Assembly (NCBI GenBank): GCA_903920145.1
Contig: CAIXKV010000077.1
Coordinates: forward strand, 1 to 37,828
Direction: 5' to 3'
Source of the DNA: an uncultured Rhodospirillales bacterium
Lineage (GTDB): Bacteria; Pseudomonadota; Alphaproteobacteria; Azospirillales; Azospirillaceae
DNA length: 37,828 nucleotides
Of this stretch, positions 15,325-24,347 are shown one piece after another. Both the position numbers and the translations under genes were made by a program. The notes beneath the pieces were generated by a model. It worked only from the letters and a program-made list of their open reading frames with translations, had not been told where the DNA came from and made no database searches. How positions within the stretch are numbered: position 1 is the stretch's first letter; each line of letters begins with the position of its first letter.

Positions 15325-16342
15325 CCTAGTCGTCGCCCTTGCTAAAGCCGGCAATGCCGGTGACAAGCGAGCAGCTCGTGTTGCTACAGAAGCTATTATT
15401 GCTGAAGAACGAGCCAAGCAACACAAAGTACTCGCAGATAGACTGACTAAGGCCATGCACATTAATGGCAATGGCAACGGTACCCATATGCTTTCTCCAA
15501 CAACTGACGCCTCTAGTCGGGGGCGTGACTTCATTATGGAAGTCACGCCAAGGCGCCGACTGGAAGATATCATTCTCCCTGTTGCCAGCCGGCGCGCGGT
15601 TGATCAGTTGATTGAGGAGCAACAGCGTGCCGATCTGCTCCGCGCTCATGGTGTGGAGCCTCGACACCGTATCCTGCTTGTTGGGCCTCCTGGGACGGGC
15701 AAGACAAGTCTCGCCGAAGCGATCGCCGAAGCGGTGACGGTACCGCTTTTTGTCGTGCGCTACGAGTCAATGATTGGCAGTTATCTTGGTGAAACGGCTG
15801 CCCGGCTCAAACGCGTGTTCGATTATGCTCGAACGACTCCATGCCTCTTGTTCTTTGATGAATTCGATGCGATCGGCAAGGAACGCGGCGACATTCACGA
15901 AACCGGCGAGATAAAGCGCGTCGTCAGCTCACTACTTATGCAGGTTGACGAACTGCCCAGCTATACCATTGTGGCAGCGGCGACAAACCACCCCGAATTG
16001 TTGGATCGCGCCGCATGGCGGAGATTTCAAATTAAGCTTTCCCTGCCGTTACCGACACAAAAAAGCCTGACAAATTATATCGAGACCTTCGTAAGGCGGT
16101 TTGACGAGCCTTTTGGACTGCCAGCCTCGATGATCGCTAAACGACTTGGTCGTATCAGCTACGCGGAGGCAGAGGATTTCTGTCTTGAGCTACAGCGTTG
16201 TATGATTCTCTCTGTTGGTGCGAAAGACCTAAAAACAGTCATCGGCGAACAACTCGACATCTGGTCAGAGCAGGCCCGCGCAATGGCCCCCTCTAACGAA
16301 AGAGGAGATGATGGTGAAACGTCCGCTGCTCGCTCTTCCTAA
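15311..16342 (+). CDS. ietA: AAA+ ATPase of an IetAS-type defence system
   Basis: 343-residue AAA+ ATPase. Walker A GPPGTGKT lies at about 125-132, Walker B LLFFDEFDAIG at about 179-189, sensor-1 AAATNHPELLD with the following AAWRRF arginines further on. The N-terminal 75 residues are helical and Gly/Asn-rich and form no known domain. An FtsH/spastin-like classic AAA core followed directly by a subtilase gene is the IetAS arrangement. The ATPase is thought to act with the protease in phage defence; the mechanism is not established. The start at 15311 has GGGAGG five bases upstream, inside the RHH gene. The stop lies inside the protease gene (about 30 nt overlap), so all three genes are translationally coupled. 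Confidence 0.87.
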   Translation: MARSDLVVALAKAGNAGDKRAARVATEAIIAEERAKQHKVLADRLTKAMHINGNGNGTHMLSPTTDASSRGRDFIMEVTPRRRLEDIILPVASRRAVDQLIEEQQRADLLRAHGVEPRHRILLVGPPGTGKTSLAEAIAEAVTVPLFVVRYESMIGSYLGETAARLKRVFDYARTTPCLLFFDEFDAIGKERGDIHETGEIKRVVSSLLMQVDELPSYTIVAAATNHPELLDRAAWRRFQIKLSLPLPTQKSLTNYIETFVRRFDEPFGLPASMIAKRLGRISYAEAEDFCLELQRCMILSVGAKDLKTVIGEQLDIWSEQARAMAPSNERGDDGETSAARSS

Positions 16343-18899
16343 TCCGAATGAAATACGCCCCCCTTCCGGACATGGTGGTGGTGGAAATACTAGGCTGCCA
16401 ACACACGAGCACCAAGTTTCAACCTATGGTCCGATATTTAACCGGCTCAAACAGACTTTAGAGCGGTCTGATGGAGCCATGACCCTGCGTGAGGATCCGG
16501 GAAGTCTCGCACCTGATCGCGTCATTGTCTTCGAGAGTGCCGGAACAATTGCTGATTTTATCAAGGCTGTTGTAAATGTCGACGGCCTTGAATTCATGGC
16601 TGAGCTTGAGACTGAGATACAGCCCGATGCAAATTTTGCGGTGATCGACACCCGCAAGGGACGCGAAGGACAAGATCGCACAGACAAGCCCGTCACGGGT
16701 CGGTTTTATTTGGCGATGCCGGATGTTACTGCGTTCAAACAACTACTCAGCCTTTGGGAACAATGGCAAAAAACCGGGGCGGTTGGCACCGGCTTTGCTC
16801 CGTTCGGTCATCTGTTCAAACAGCTACATGATTTGCGACCGTGGGGACCAATCGATCGGATACCGGACGAGACCATAGAGTTTTGGCGAGAGGAGAGCGC
16901 GCGTCGCCCCAATCAACCGGTAAAGACAGAGGTCGAGCTGTGGTTCCAATCCAACACCACACGCCGCAGAAAGGCTTCGACTGACTTTGCAACACTGATT
17001 GAAGAAACTGGTGGATCAATAATTCACGAAGTGGTCATTTCAGAAATTGCTTATCACGGCGTGCTGATAAATATCCCAGCTAGGGAAATCAGAACGCTGA
17101 TGACACGGCAAACCATTAAATTAGCGATAGCTGACGATATCATGTTTTTCAGACCGCAAAGCCTCTTAATCGGTCCGACCGAGGTGGAAGCTTTTGAAGA
17201 TAATACCCACAAAGTGCCGAAAGTGCCGACGGGACGTAACGAACCAATCGCAGCATTGTTTGATGGTGTTCCAATCGCGGCGCACACCTTCCTCAAGGAT
17301 CGGCTCTTACTTGATGATCCGGATGATCTCCAGAGCCGTGCGGTGGTCGCTCGACGCGTGCATGGCACGGCAATGGCATCTCTCATCTTGCACGGGGATA
17401 TCAATGCGAAGGAACCGCCGTTAAGCCGACCACTCTATGTGCGTCCGGTTCTGCTCGCACCAGAGGCAGGTCCTGAACAGAGTGATGATAACCGCCTCAT
17501 AATTGACACTATTCATCGCGCTGTTCTTCGCCTGCGCGGCAGTGCAGGTGAAGATGCAGCCGCTCCTACGGTATTCATTATCAATTTGTCCATCGGTGAT
17601 CCAAGACGACCCTTTACACAATCGGTCAGCCCTCTTGCACGCCTGCTAGATTACCTCGCCGCAAAGTATGCGCTGTTGTTTCTAGTCAGTGCTGGTAACG
17701 TCACTACATCATTGACGATCCCTGGCTTCGACGACTGGACGAGTTTTACAACGGCGTCGCCGACAGATCGCGAAAAGGCTGTCCTGATGGGATTGAATGC
17801 TGCAAAGCACGAACGCACGATCCTATCGCCAGCAGAGTCACTCAACGCCCTGACGATCGGGGCACAACACTACGACAATGTAAGCCCACGGCCGCCAGCC
17901 GCGCATGCGATCGACCCCTTCGACGATCCTGTACTCCCGAATGCGAGTTCCGCTCTTGGGCTCGGGTATCGCCGCGCGGTCAAGCCGGAAATCTACCTCC
18001 CTGGCGGCCGTGAGTATGTGCGGATGAAGCGATCAGGCGGAGGTGTCGAGGTTAGTTTTGGCGCACCTCAACGGTTGTATGGATTGAGCGCGGCAGCTCC
18101 CGATACTAGCGGGCAGGGTAAGGATGGCCAACTAGCTTTGAGTGATGGCACAAGCTCCGCCACTGCGCTCGCAACACGCGCGGCACACAGGATATTCGAT
18201 GCCCTATTGGACCCTGAAGCGCCGTCTCAGTTGCGGGATATGGACCCTGCATTCTATGCCGTAGTGGTGAAATCTATCCTTGTCCATCGTGCACGATGGA
18301 ATGAAAAAGCCGACATATTGAAAGATATTTGCGGGCCTAGCGACAGACGACGCTTTGATGAACGATCGGACAACGTCTCCCGATTCATCGGATTTGGCGT
18401 TCCAAACATCAACGAAGCGATACAATGTACCGCTAACCGCGCCACATTGGTCGGATTCGGAACGTTGAAACCAGGAAAGGCGCTAATTTACCGGATTCCG
18501 CTGCCGCCATCCCTCGAACGAGTTACAGACCCGCGGTCACTAACCATCACCCTCGCTTGGCTTTCTCCCATCAAGCCAGGCCACCAGAATTATCGCTGTA
18601 TACGCCTGGAAGCGTCACCACTCCAGACAATCGAGTCCCTTGGCGTTGAGCGCCGGGGCAATCAGCCGGCAGATCGCCCGGTCAAGCGAGGCACGGTGTT
18701 TCACGAACACTTTTTCGGCGAAAAGGCTGTTCCGTTCATCGACGATGGCTACCTGAGTTTGCAAATATGGCGCAAGGAAGATGCTGGCGGCATTGAAGAC
18801 GAAATCCACTATGGCATCACCATTTCAATAGAAACTGAGGGAGCTATACCTGTCTATGATGAGATAAAACAACGCCTAAGAGTGATGCCACGCCCCTAG
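16311..18899 (+). CDS. ietS: Subtilisin-like (S8) serine protease of IetAS system
   Basis: About 862-residue cytoplasmic-looking S8 protease without a signal peptide or propeptide signature. The catalytic triad is visible: Asp319 in AALFDGVP, His352 in RVHGTAMASLI and Ser616 in SDGTSSATALA, with the oxyanion Asn in LVSAGN (464), all in the usual order (numbering from the ATG at 16308). Before the triad lie about 300 residues of unassigned sequence, which may hold a substrate-recognition domain; about 240 residues follow it. AGAGGAG at 16301-16307 makes ATG 16311 or GTG 16314 better spaced than ATG 16308. The gene overlaps the ATPase gene. Whether the protease cuts phage or host proteins cannot be read from sequence. 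Confidence 0.87.
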   Translation: MVKRPLLALPNPNEIRPPSGHGGGGNTRLPTHEHQVSTYGPIFNRLKQTLERSDGAMTLREDPGSLAPDRVIVFESAGTIADFIKAVVNVDGLEFMAELETEIQPDANFAVIDTRKGREGQDRTDKPVTGRFYLAMPDVTAFKQLLSLWEQWQKTGAVGTGFAPFGHLFKQLHDLRPWGPIDRIPDETIEFWREESARRPNQPVKTEVELWFQSNTTRRRKASTDFATLIEETGGSIIHEVVISEIAYHGVLINIPAREIRTLMTRQTIKLAIADDIMFFRPQSLLIGPTEVEAFEDNTHKVPKVPTGRNEPIAALFDGVPIAAHTFLKDRLLLDDPDDLQSRAVVARRVHGTAMASLILHGDINAKEPPLSRPLYVRPVLLAPEAGPEQSDDNRLIIDTIHRAVLRLRGSAGEDAAAPTVFIINLSIGDPRRPFTQSVSPLARLLDYLAAKYALLFLVSAGNVTTSLTIPGFDDWTSFTTASPTDREKAVLMGLNAAKHERTILSPAESLNALTIGAQHYDNVSPRPPAAHAIDPFDDPVLPNASSALGLGYRRAVKPEIYLPGGREYVRMKRSGGGVEVSFGAPQRLYGLSAAAPDTSGQGKDGQLALSDGTSSATALATRAAHRIFDALLDPEAPSQLRDMDPAFYAVVVKSILVHRARWNEKADILKDICGPSDRRRFDERSDNVSRFIGFGVPNINEAIQCTANRATLVGFGTLKPGKALIYRIPLPPSLERVTDPRSLTITLAWLSPIKPGHQNYRCIRLEASPLQTIESLGVERRGNQPADRPVKRGTVFHEHFFGEKAVPFIDDGYLSLQIWRKEDAGGIEDEIHYGITISIETEGAIPVYDEIKQRLRVMPRP

Positions 18900-18978
18900 G
18901 CGGAGCTAAAAGTCCCAAATAGCCGGTTATACTGCGATTTTCGAAGCATTGTTGTTTTGCGGACCTCGTATAATTACC

Positions 18979-21900
18979 TCAGAATTTCACTTCTGATAAA
19001 GAGGTTACCACGTCGAAATCAGCGCCGATGACGGAGAAGTGCCGCCGTCCGCAATGGATTTTCTGGTTCTCCTTGGTCCGTCGGTCCTGGCTATCCAGTG
19101 TGCTTTTCGTCTCGCGGACGAAGTAGAGCCGTTCCTCACGCTCCGTGACGAAGGCCCAATCGGGATTGTACTCGCCGATGGGGGTGTCGATCTTAAACCA
19201 CCGGGGCAGCTTGACGAACAGCTTGACGTGTTCGTTGGCGTCAAGGTCGGCGGCGAAGCGCTTCTCGACTTCTGACTCGAACTCAATGGAGTCGAACAGG
19301 GACTTCTCGCGATGCTGGACCTCGTAGAGGTTCTTGAGATAACGACTGACACCCTTCTCGGCGTCCTCTTCAATGCGGCGCATTTCCCAAAACTCGTTGG
19401 CGATCTTCTCGTACTGGATGCCCTCCAGCATCAGGTCGTGTAGGGCATATCCGATCTCGCGCGCCGCCAACGCCATGAATTGCTGCGGGTTGAGCCGGAA
19501 CTCGGCCAGTCGGTGCGATTCCCGGAGGATGGTGACCAGCGTATGGCGGGTCAACTCGGTTTCTTTTTGCAGGAAGGCGACAATATCCGGGAGGACGGCC
19601 GGGCCTTCCATGATCTTTACATCGGTTTCGAGGATGCGCTCGGCATTGACGCCGGCATGGGTGAAGTCCACATCCACCCGCGTCGAGGTCAGCGTCAGCG
19701 GCTTGACCTTCTCCATGCCGCGCATCCGTTCCACGGCGCGCGCGATCAGTTCGGCCGTGTCGAAATGCACGCGATACCGGGTGCGTTGGCTGATGCGCGC
19801 CCACAGCTCCCTGAAATCCTCACGCAGATGGACCTGCTTGTTGAACCGCATATCACGCTTGGCGTCAGCGTTGGCGATCCGGTTTTTGAAAACATAGCGC
19901 TTCATCTCGTCGAGAACGGGCGCGCGAATATCCTCGAAGTTCGGCGGTAATTCGAACTTGAACAGCAAATTATCGGGGTCGAAGACGGGCTGGATGTCAC
20001 CAGCACGGTCAATATACCCCTTACCTTGCAGGGCCGCCCAAATCTCCTTCGAGGCATCCTGGCCGATGGGCTGGTCCGAGCCATCCTCGGCCCGGCGCAG
20101 CAATCGGGCGAAGGCATGGGCCTCGATGCGCCCGAATTTAATCCCGAAGTCCTGCTCGTACTCGGCCTGAAGCGCGGCGGCAAAGTCCTTGTAGGACTCG
20201 CTGGCGATGACAGTCAGGCGGTTGAGGTGTTCGTCATGGACTCGTTCACCTTGGTCGTTGACCGGCAAACGAAGGCCGCGCCCGATCTGCTGGCGGCGCT
20301 CCAATTCCGTGCCGACCTCGCGCAGCGTGCAAATCTGGAAGACGTTGGGATTGTCCCACCCTTCACGCAGGGCGGTGTGGCTGAAGATGAAGCGCAAGGG
20401 CTCCTGCGGGTCGAGAAGCCGCTCTTTGTCCCGCATGATGAGGGCGTAGGTGTCTTCGTCGTCGGCCGTGTTACCTCGCGTGTCCTTGGCGCGGCCTTTC
20501 TTGTCCTGGGAAAAATAGCCGTTGTGAAGCTGCCCCACGTCAAAGTCGAGCAAGCCCTTGTACATCGGCTTGGCGACCAGCTCCCGGTACGCTTGTTCGA
20601 ACCATTGGCCGATCTTGCCGAGACTGGTGGTGCCGTCGGCGTTGTAGATGCGGTAGTTAGCGACCCGGTCGATGAAGAACAGGGTCAGAACCTTGATGCC
20701 GCGCCCCTTGAGTGCTCGCTCCTTCTTGAGGTGCTGTTCGACGGTCTTGAAGATCATGGCGCGCATGACATCCGTCTCGGCGCCGCCGATGGATTCCCCC
20801 AGTTCGAGGAAGCGGCCCTGATTAAACTCGACAGTCTCAGAGCCAGGTGTGCTGTCGATGTTCTGGACGACGAAGCCCTGCTTGTAGGGGAAATGCTCGC
20901 CCGAAAGCTGGAACAGGTCGTCGCCCCGGCGCACCCATACCTTCTTCGGCTTGGGTGTCCCGCCGACCAAACGATGGATTTCGAGCTGGGCCTTGATGCC
21001 GTTCTTGTTGTCAGTCGCCAGCAGCTTCACATAGACTTCGCTGAAATCATCGTCCGCCTTGATCGAGGCAACCTCGATCCGCTTGACCAAGCGAAGGTCG
21101 TACGCCTCAATCGGCCCCAGCTTGTACAGTAGGTTATACGGATTCCGGTGCGTGGCCGAATAGCGCAAGGTGGTGGCCGGATTGAGCTGCGATATGGCGC
21201 GGCGGGATTTCAGGGTGGTGTCCACGCTCTGCGGCTCGTCGATGATGACAATTGGATTGGTAGATCGGATGAAGTCGATGGGCTTGCCGCCCATGCGGTC
21301 GTTATCGCGGTAAATGACGTTGAGTTTTTTCAACTCATCTTCATCCATGACGCTGAGGTCCGCATCGTCATCGCTAACATCCCTCACGAAGGCCTGGATG
21401 TTGATGACCATGACTTGAATGTGATTTGAACCCGCGAACTGCCGAACCGAACCAGGGCGCCGAGATTCATAGACGAACGAATTGAACGGTACGTTGTCGT
21501 ATAGTGCGTGAAGATGGTCGCGCACCAATTCAATGCTCTTGAGTACGCCCTCGCGGATAGCGACGCTTGGCACCACGATGATAAACTTCTTGAAGCCGTA
21601 GCGCTTATTCAGCTCGAATATCGTGCGGAGATAGACGTAGGTTTTGCCAGTTCCCGTCTCCATCTCGACGGAGAATTCCTTGCCGTCCTTCAGCGCCGGC
21701 CACGACAAGGGGCGCCCCGCCGCCATACCCGCCCTGAGATGCTCGATCACGACCTCCGACTTCGGGATGCCGTGGCGCTCCTGCACCCGATGGACATTCG
21801 AGACGAACTGCTCGTCGGTCAGCACCAAATTGTTGCCGACACCGTAGGTGGTCAGTGCCACCCCGCCCGGAAGAGTGCTGCTGACCTCGAAGCTGCTCTG

Positions 21901-21987
21901 CCCCAACGGCTGACCGTCGAAGATATCAGCGATGGCGTTGACCGCATCGTGCTGATAGGCCAGCGAGGGATCGAATTTGAGTTTCAT
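18979..21987 (-). CDS. res: Type III restriction-like Res helicase-nuclease
   Basis: 1002-residue superfamily 2 translocase-nuclease of the type III Res family. Walker A is METGTGKTYVYL (about 109-120), the DEAD-box-like motif II is IIDEPQSVD (about 248-256), and motif VI is ERRQQIGRGLRLPVN. The C-terminal endonuclease has PD at 942-943 in NPDWAF and ETK at 959-961, that is PD-(E/D)xK. A pair of Res subunits with Mod cleaves DNA near inversely oriented unmethylated sites. The gene follows mod by 12 bp. Its own 3' end faces the protease gene from the other side, with an 80-bp gap. No frameshift is seen. Alternative: a Res-like partner in a wider helicase-containing system, given the SNF2 gene upstream. 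Confidence 0.93.
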   Translation of the reverse strand: MKLKFDPSLAYQHDAVNAIADIFDGQPLGQSSFEVSSTLPGGVALTTYGVGNNLVLTDEQFVSNVHRVQERHGIPKSEVVIEHLRAGMAAGRPLSWPALKDGKEFSVEMETGTGKTYVYLRTIFELNKRYGFKKFIIVVPSVAIREGVLKSIELVRDHLHALYDNVPFNSFVYESRRPGSVRQFAGSNHIQVMVINIQAFVRDVSDDDADLSVMDEDELKKLNVIYRDNDRMGGKPIDFIRSTNPIVIIDEPQSVDTTLKSRRAISQLNPATTLRYSATHRNPYNLLYKLGPIEAYDLRLVKRIEVASIKADDDFSEVYVKLLATDNKNGIKAQLEIHRLVGGTPKPKKVWVRRGDDLFQLSGEHFPYKQGFVVQNIDSTPGSETVEFNQGRFLELGESIGGAETDVMRAMIFKTVEQHLKKERALKGRGIKVLTLFFIDRVANYRIYNADGTTSLGKIGQWFEQAYRELVAKPMYKGLLDFDVGQLHNGYFSQDKKGRAKDTRGNTADDEDTYALIMRDKERLLDPQEPLRFIFSHTALREGWDNPNVFQICTLREVGTELERRQQIGRGLRLPVNDQGERVHDEHLNRLTVIASESYKDFAAALQAEYEQDFGIKFGRIEAHAFARLLRRAEDGSDQPIGQDASKEIWAALQGKGYIDRAGDIQPVFDPDNLLFKFELPPNFEDIRAPVLDEMKRYVFKNRIANADAKRDMRFNKQVHLREDFRELWARISQRTRYRVHFDTAELIARAVERMRGMEKVKPLTLTSTRVDVDFTHAGVNAERILETDVKIMEGPAVLPDIVAFLQKETELTRHTLVTILRESHRLAEFRLNPQQFMALAAREIGYALHDLMLEGIQYEKIANEFWEMRRIEEDAEKGVSRYLKNLYEVQHREKSLFDSIEFESEVEKRFAADLDANEHVKLFVKLPRWFKIDTPIGEYNPDWAFVTEREERLYFVRETKSTLDSQDRRTKENQKIHCGRRHFSVIGADFDVVTSLSEVKF

Positions 21988-21999
21988 CGCGGCTCGCCC

Positions 22000-24021
22000 C
22001 TATACGGTACGGAATTCGATGGCGGTCTCGCGGTTCCGCGCGCGGGCCTTAAAGGTCTGCACGGCGTTGGCTTTAAGCTGGTCATTACCCTGGAAGCCGG
22101 CGTCGAGGCAAATGACGCGTTGCGCCTCAAGGTCGGCCATGGCGTCGATGACCTCCTGCGTCAATTGCTTATCGAGGCAAATCAGTAGCGCACCACTGGC
22201 GATTGAGAACACCTCCTTGCCGGCGAGGTCGAGCTTCTCGATCGGGACGGCAAGTGAAAAACCGTCTTTAAGAAGAAGCTCATAAAGGATGTCCTCCACT
22301 GAACTTGCTGCAGCAACATGGTTAACGTGAAGAGACAACTGCGCCTCAAGCTCAGTGTCGTCTTTCGCGGCCCCATCCCAAGACCGGAAATTGGACCGAT
22401 CGAGCTTGAAGACTCTTACTCCAAGGTCCGGCTTTGGTCCAATGTTGAGGTCAAGCTGGCCATTCCTTTCCCCAGTCACTTTCTTTGCAAACCTCCGAAT
22501 TCTTTCTCGTGAAAGTCCGGCGATGTCTTGAGGAATTCCTGTTGCTTCGCAAAACTTAGCAGCCAACTTCTGCTCTGGTTTGCTTATATCAAGGGGTTCT
22601 GGTAATTGTATCAAAATGAATGAGCGGGCCGCCCCTCTATTTGCGATATCAATTACAGCTTGCGCTGTTGTTCCTGAGCCAGCAAAAAAGTCAAGAACGA
22701 TATCACCACGATCTGTCGCAAAGCTAATCAAATCCTTGATAAGTTCAACCGGCTTCGGGTTATTAAACACCTTTCCAGTTTCCGAGAATATTGATCGGAT
22801 ATCATAAGCTCCGATACGACCATCTAAATCGATCACGCTTGACAATTTTGCCCTGTAATCATTCGCATAAACTTTTATTTCAATAATCTTGTTCTCATCG
22901 TCTCCAAACAATATCCTCCCATCTTCAATCATTTTTCTCAAGGTTTCTTCTGGAAAACGATAACCCATGAGGGGCTGCTGGCAGGGGCGCCCAGTAACAT
23001 GGTGGGGAACGTCATATCTATAACCTTCCTTTCCAGGGTTGTGAACGCTTTGGCTGCCGGTATAAACGCCAGAGCGATCGATATATTTATATCGATCAAG
23101 AGGCCCTAGGAACGATTTGTTCTGACGAAACCATTCTGAATAAGCGCACGATAGCTTATCATCATCTGCATATTGAGATATGAGCTTTTCACCGATTTTC
23201 ATAAGCTCAGTTTTTGCTGAGCTTACATCTGACTTCCACTCTGGCGGAAGTTTATCGCGGCTGCGGCAATATACAACTATGTATTCGTGTTCTATTGCGA
23301 CGTTTGTTGGATTATTGTCGGTGGCGTTTTTCCAACAAATGGTGCCGACAAAATTTTCTGCGCCAAATATAGAATCGCACATGATTCTTAGGTTAGCAAT
23401 TTCGCTTTCGTCAATACTTATAAAAATTGAACCATCATCTTTTAGCAGATTTTTTGATATATATAGCCTCGGATACATCATATTGAGCCAACGAGAATGA
23501 AATCGCCCGGATGCATCCGTATTCGTTGAGAATTTCCGCCCTTCGGCGTCCTTCTGCCCCGTGTATTCGAGGTAGGTGTCCAGAGTTTCGGCGTATTTGT
23601 CGGGATAGATAAACTCCTTACCCGTATTGTACGGCGGGTCTATGTAGATCATCTTGACCTTGCCGAAATACGCTTTCTGCAAGAGCTTCAGCACTTCCAG
23701 GTTGTCGCCTTCGATAAAGACGTTCTCCGTCATGTCCCAATCGACCGACTCTTGACGGCAGGGTTTGAGGGTGCCGATGCTCGGCGCCTGAATGACCTTC
23801 ATGCAGGCGGCCTTGCCCGGCCAGTTGAGGCCAAAGCGCTCGCGGTCGGGCTCCACCCATTCACCGAGAACGCGGCGGAGTTGGTCCAGGTCGATCTTGT
23901 CCTCGTCCATGATCTCCGGGAAGGCGGCGGCGAGGCACCGCTTGAGCTGGTCGCGCTTCTCGGCGGCGATGTCGGCGGAGGTCAGGGAGAATTTCTCTGG
24001 AAGCTCAGTCATGGTGGTCAA
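22000..24021 (-). CDS. mod: Type III-like adenine DNA methyltransferase (Mod)
   Basis: 673-residue N6-adenine methyltransferase of the beta class: DPPY (128-131, in MIYIDPPYNTG) precedes the SAM-binding FAGSGTT (446-452). The region between (about 230-420) is the target-recognition domain, and a C-terminal part mediates contact with Res. It protects host DNA and directs Res to unmodified sites. The ATG overlaps the stop of the small frame upstream by four nt. The stretch from about 22,500 to 23,500 is much more AT-rich than the ends of the gene and than neighbouring genes, suggesting an exchanged recognition domain. No phase-variable simple repeat was seen. Confidence 0.93.
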   Translation of the reverse strand: MTTMTELPEKFSLTSADIAAEKRDQLKRCLAAAFPEIMDEDKIDLDQLRRVLGEWVEPDRERFGLNWPGKAACMKVIQAPSIGTLKPCRQESVDWDMTENVFIEGDNLEVLKLLQKAYFGKVKMIYIDPPYNTGKEFIYPDKYAETLDTYLEYTGQKDAEGRKFSTNTDASGRFHSRWLNMMYPRLYISKNLLKDDGSIFISIDESEIANLRIMCDSIFGAENFVGTICWKNATDNNPTNVAIEHEYIVVYCRSRDKLPPEWKSDVSSAKTELMKIGEKLISQYADDDKLSCAYSEWFRQNKSFLGPLDRYKYIDRSGVYTGSQSVHNPGKEGYRYDVPHHVTGRPCQQPLMGYRFPEETLRKMIEDGRILFGDDENKIIEIKVYANDYRAKLSSVIDLDGRIGAYDIRSIFSETGKVFNNPKPVELIKDLISFATDRGDIVLDFFAGSGTTAQAVIDIANRGAARSFILIQLPEPLDISKPEQKLAAKFCEATGIPQDIAGLSRERIRRFAKKVTGERNGQLDLNIGPKPDLGVRVFKLDRSNFRSWDGAAKDDTELEAQLSLHVNHVAAASSVEDILYELLLKDGFSLAVPIEKLDLAGKEVFSIASGALLICLDKQLTQEVIDAMADLEAQRVICLDAGFQGNDQLKANAVQTFKARARNRETAIEFRTV

Positions 24022-24326
24022 TCAATCTGGAAGGTGAACGTAAATAGGCTTTCGATAACAACGGTTTGGACGAGCTGCGCCTCGACCCGGTCAAGAAGCC
24101 CGTCCTTCTCGATCTCGACCTGCTTGGCGGCCTCGTCGTAGGACCGCCACGCGGCATCGCGCCGGCCCTCCAGCTCGCGGGCCTGGCGCTGCAAGGCCAG
24201 CTTATCAGGGAGATTGCCAGTCTGACGTATCCGTTTTTTCAGCTCCTTGAGCTGCTCGTCGAATTCCTTGAGTTCGAGCTTGAGGCCGGCGCGCCGGTCC
24301 TCGGCCCAATGGTCGAGCTTGTCCAT
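24018..24326 (-). CDS. C-terminal segment of SNF2-family helicase after an in-frame stop
   Basis: 102-residue coiled-coil segment (MDKLDHWAEDRRAGLKLELK, then ELKKRIRQTGNLPDKLALQRQ and ELEGRRDAAWRSYDEAAKQ). It lies in the same frame as the helicase, separated from it only by TAA at 24348-24350 and seven codons (A-E-W-F-D-E-E). In helicases of this family, as I recall them, the same WFDEEMDKL...WAEDRR coiled coil continues directly from the helicase body. The segment is therefore best read as the end of the same protein, not a separate gene. GAGGAG directly precedes the ATG at zero spacing, so separate translation is possible but poorly supported. Its stop overlaps the mod ATG. Confidence 0.6.
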   Translation of the reverse strand: MDKLDHWAEDRRAGLKLELKEFDEQLKELKKRIRQTGNLPDKLALQRQARELEGRRDAAWRSYDEAAKQVEIEKDGLLDRVEAQLVQTVVIESLFTFTFQID

Positions 24327-24347
24327 CTCCTCGTCGAACCATTCCGC

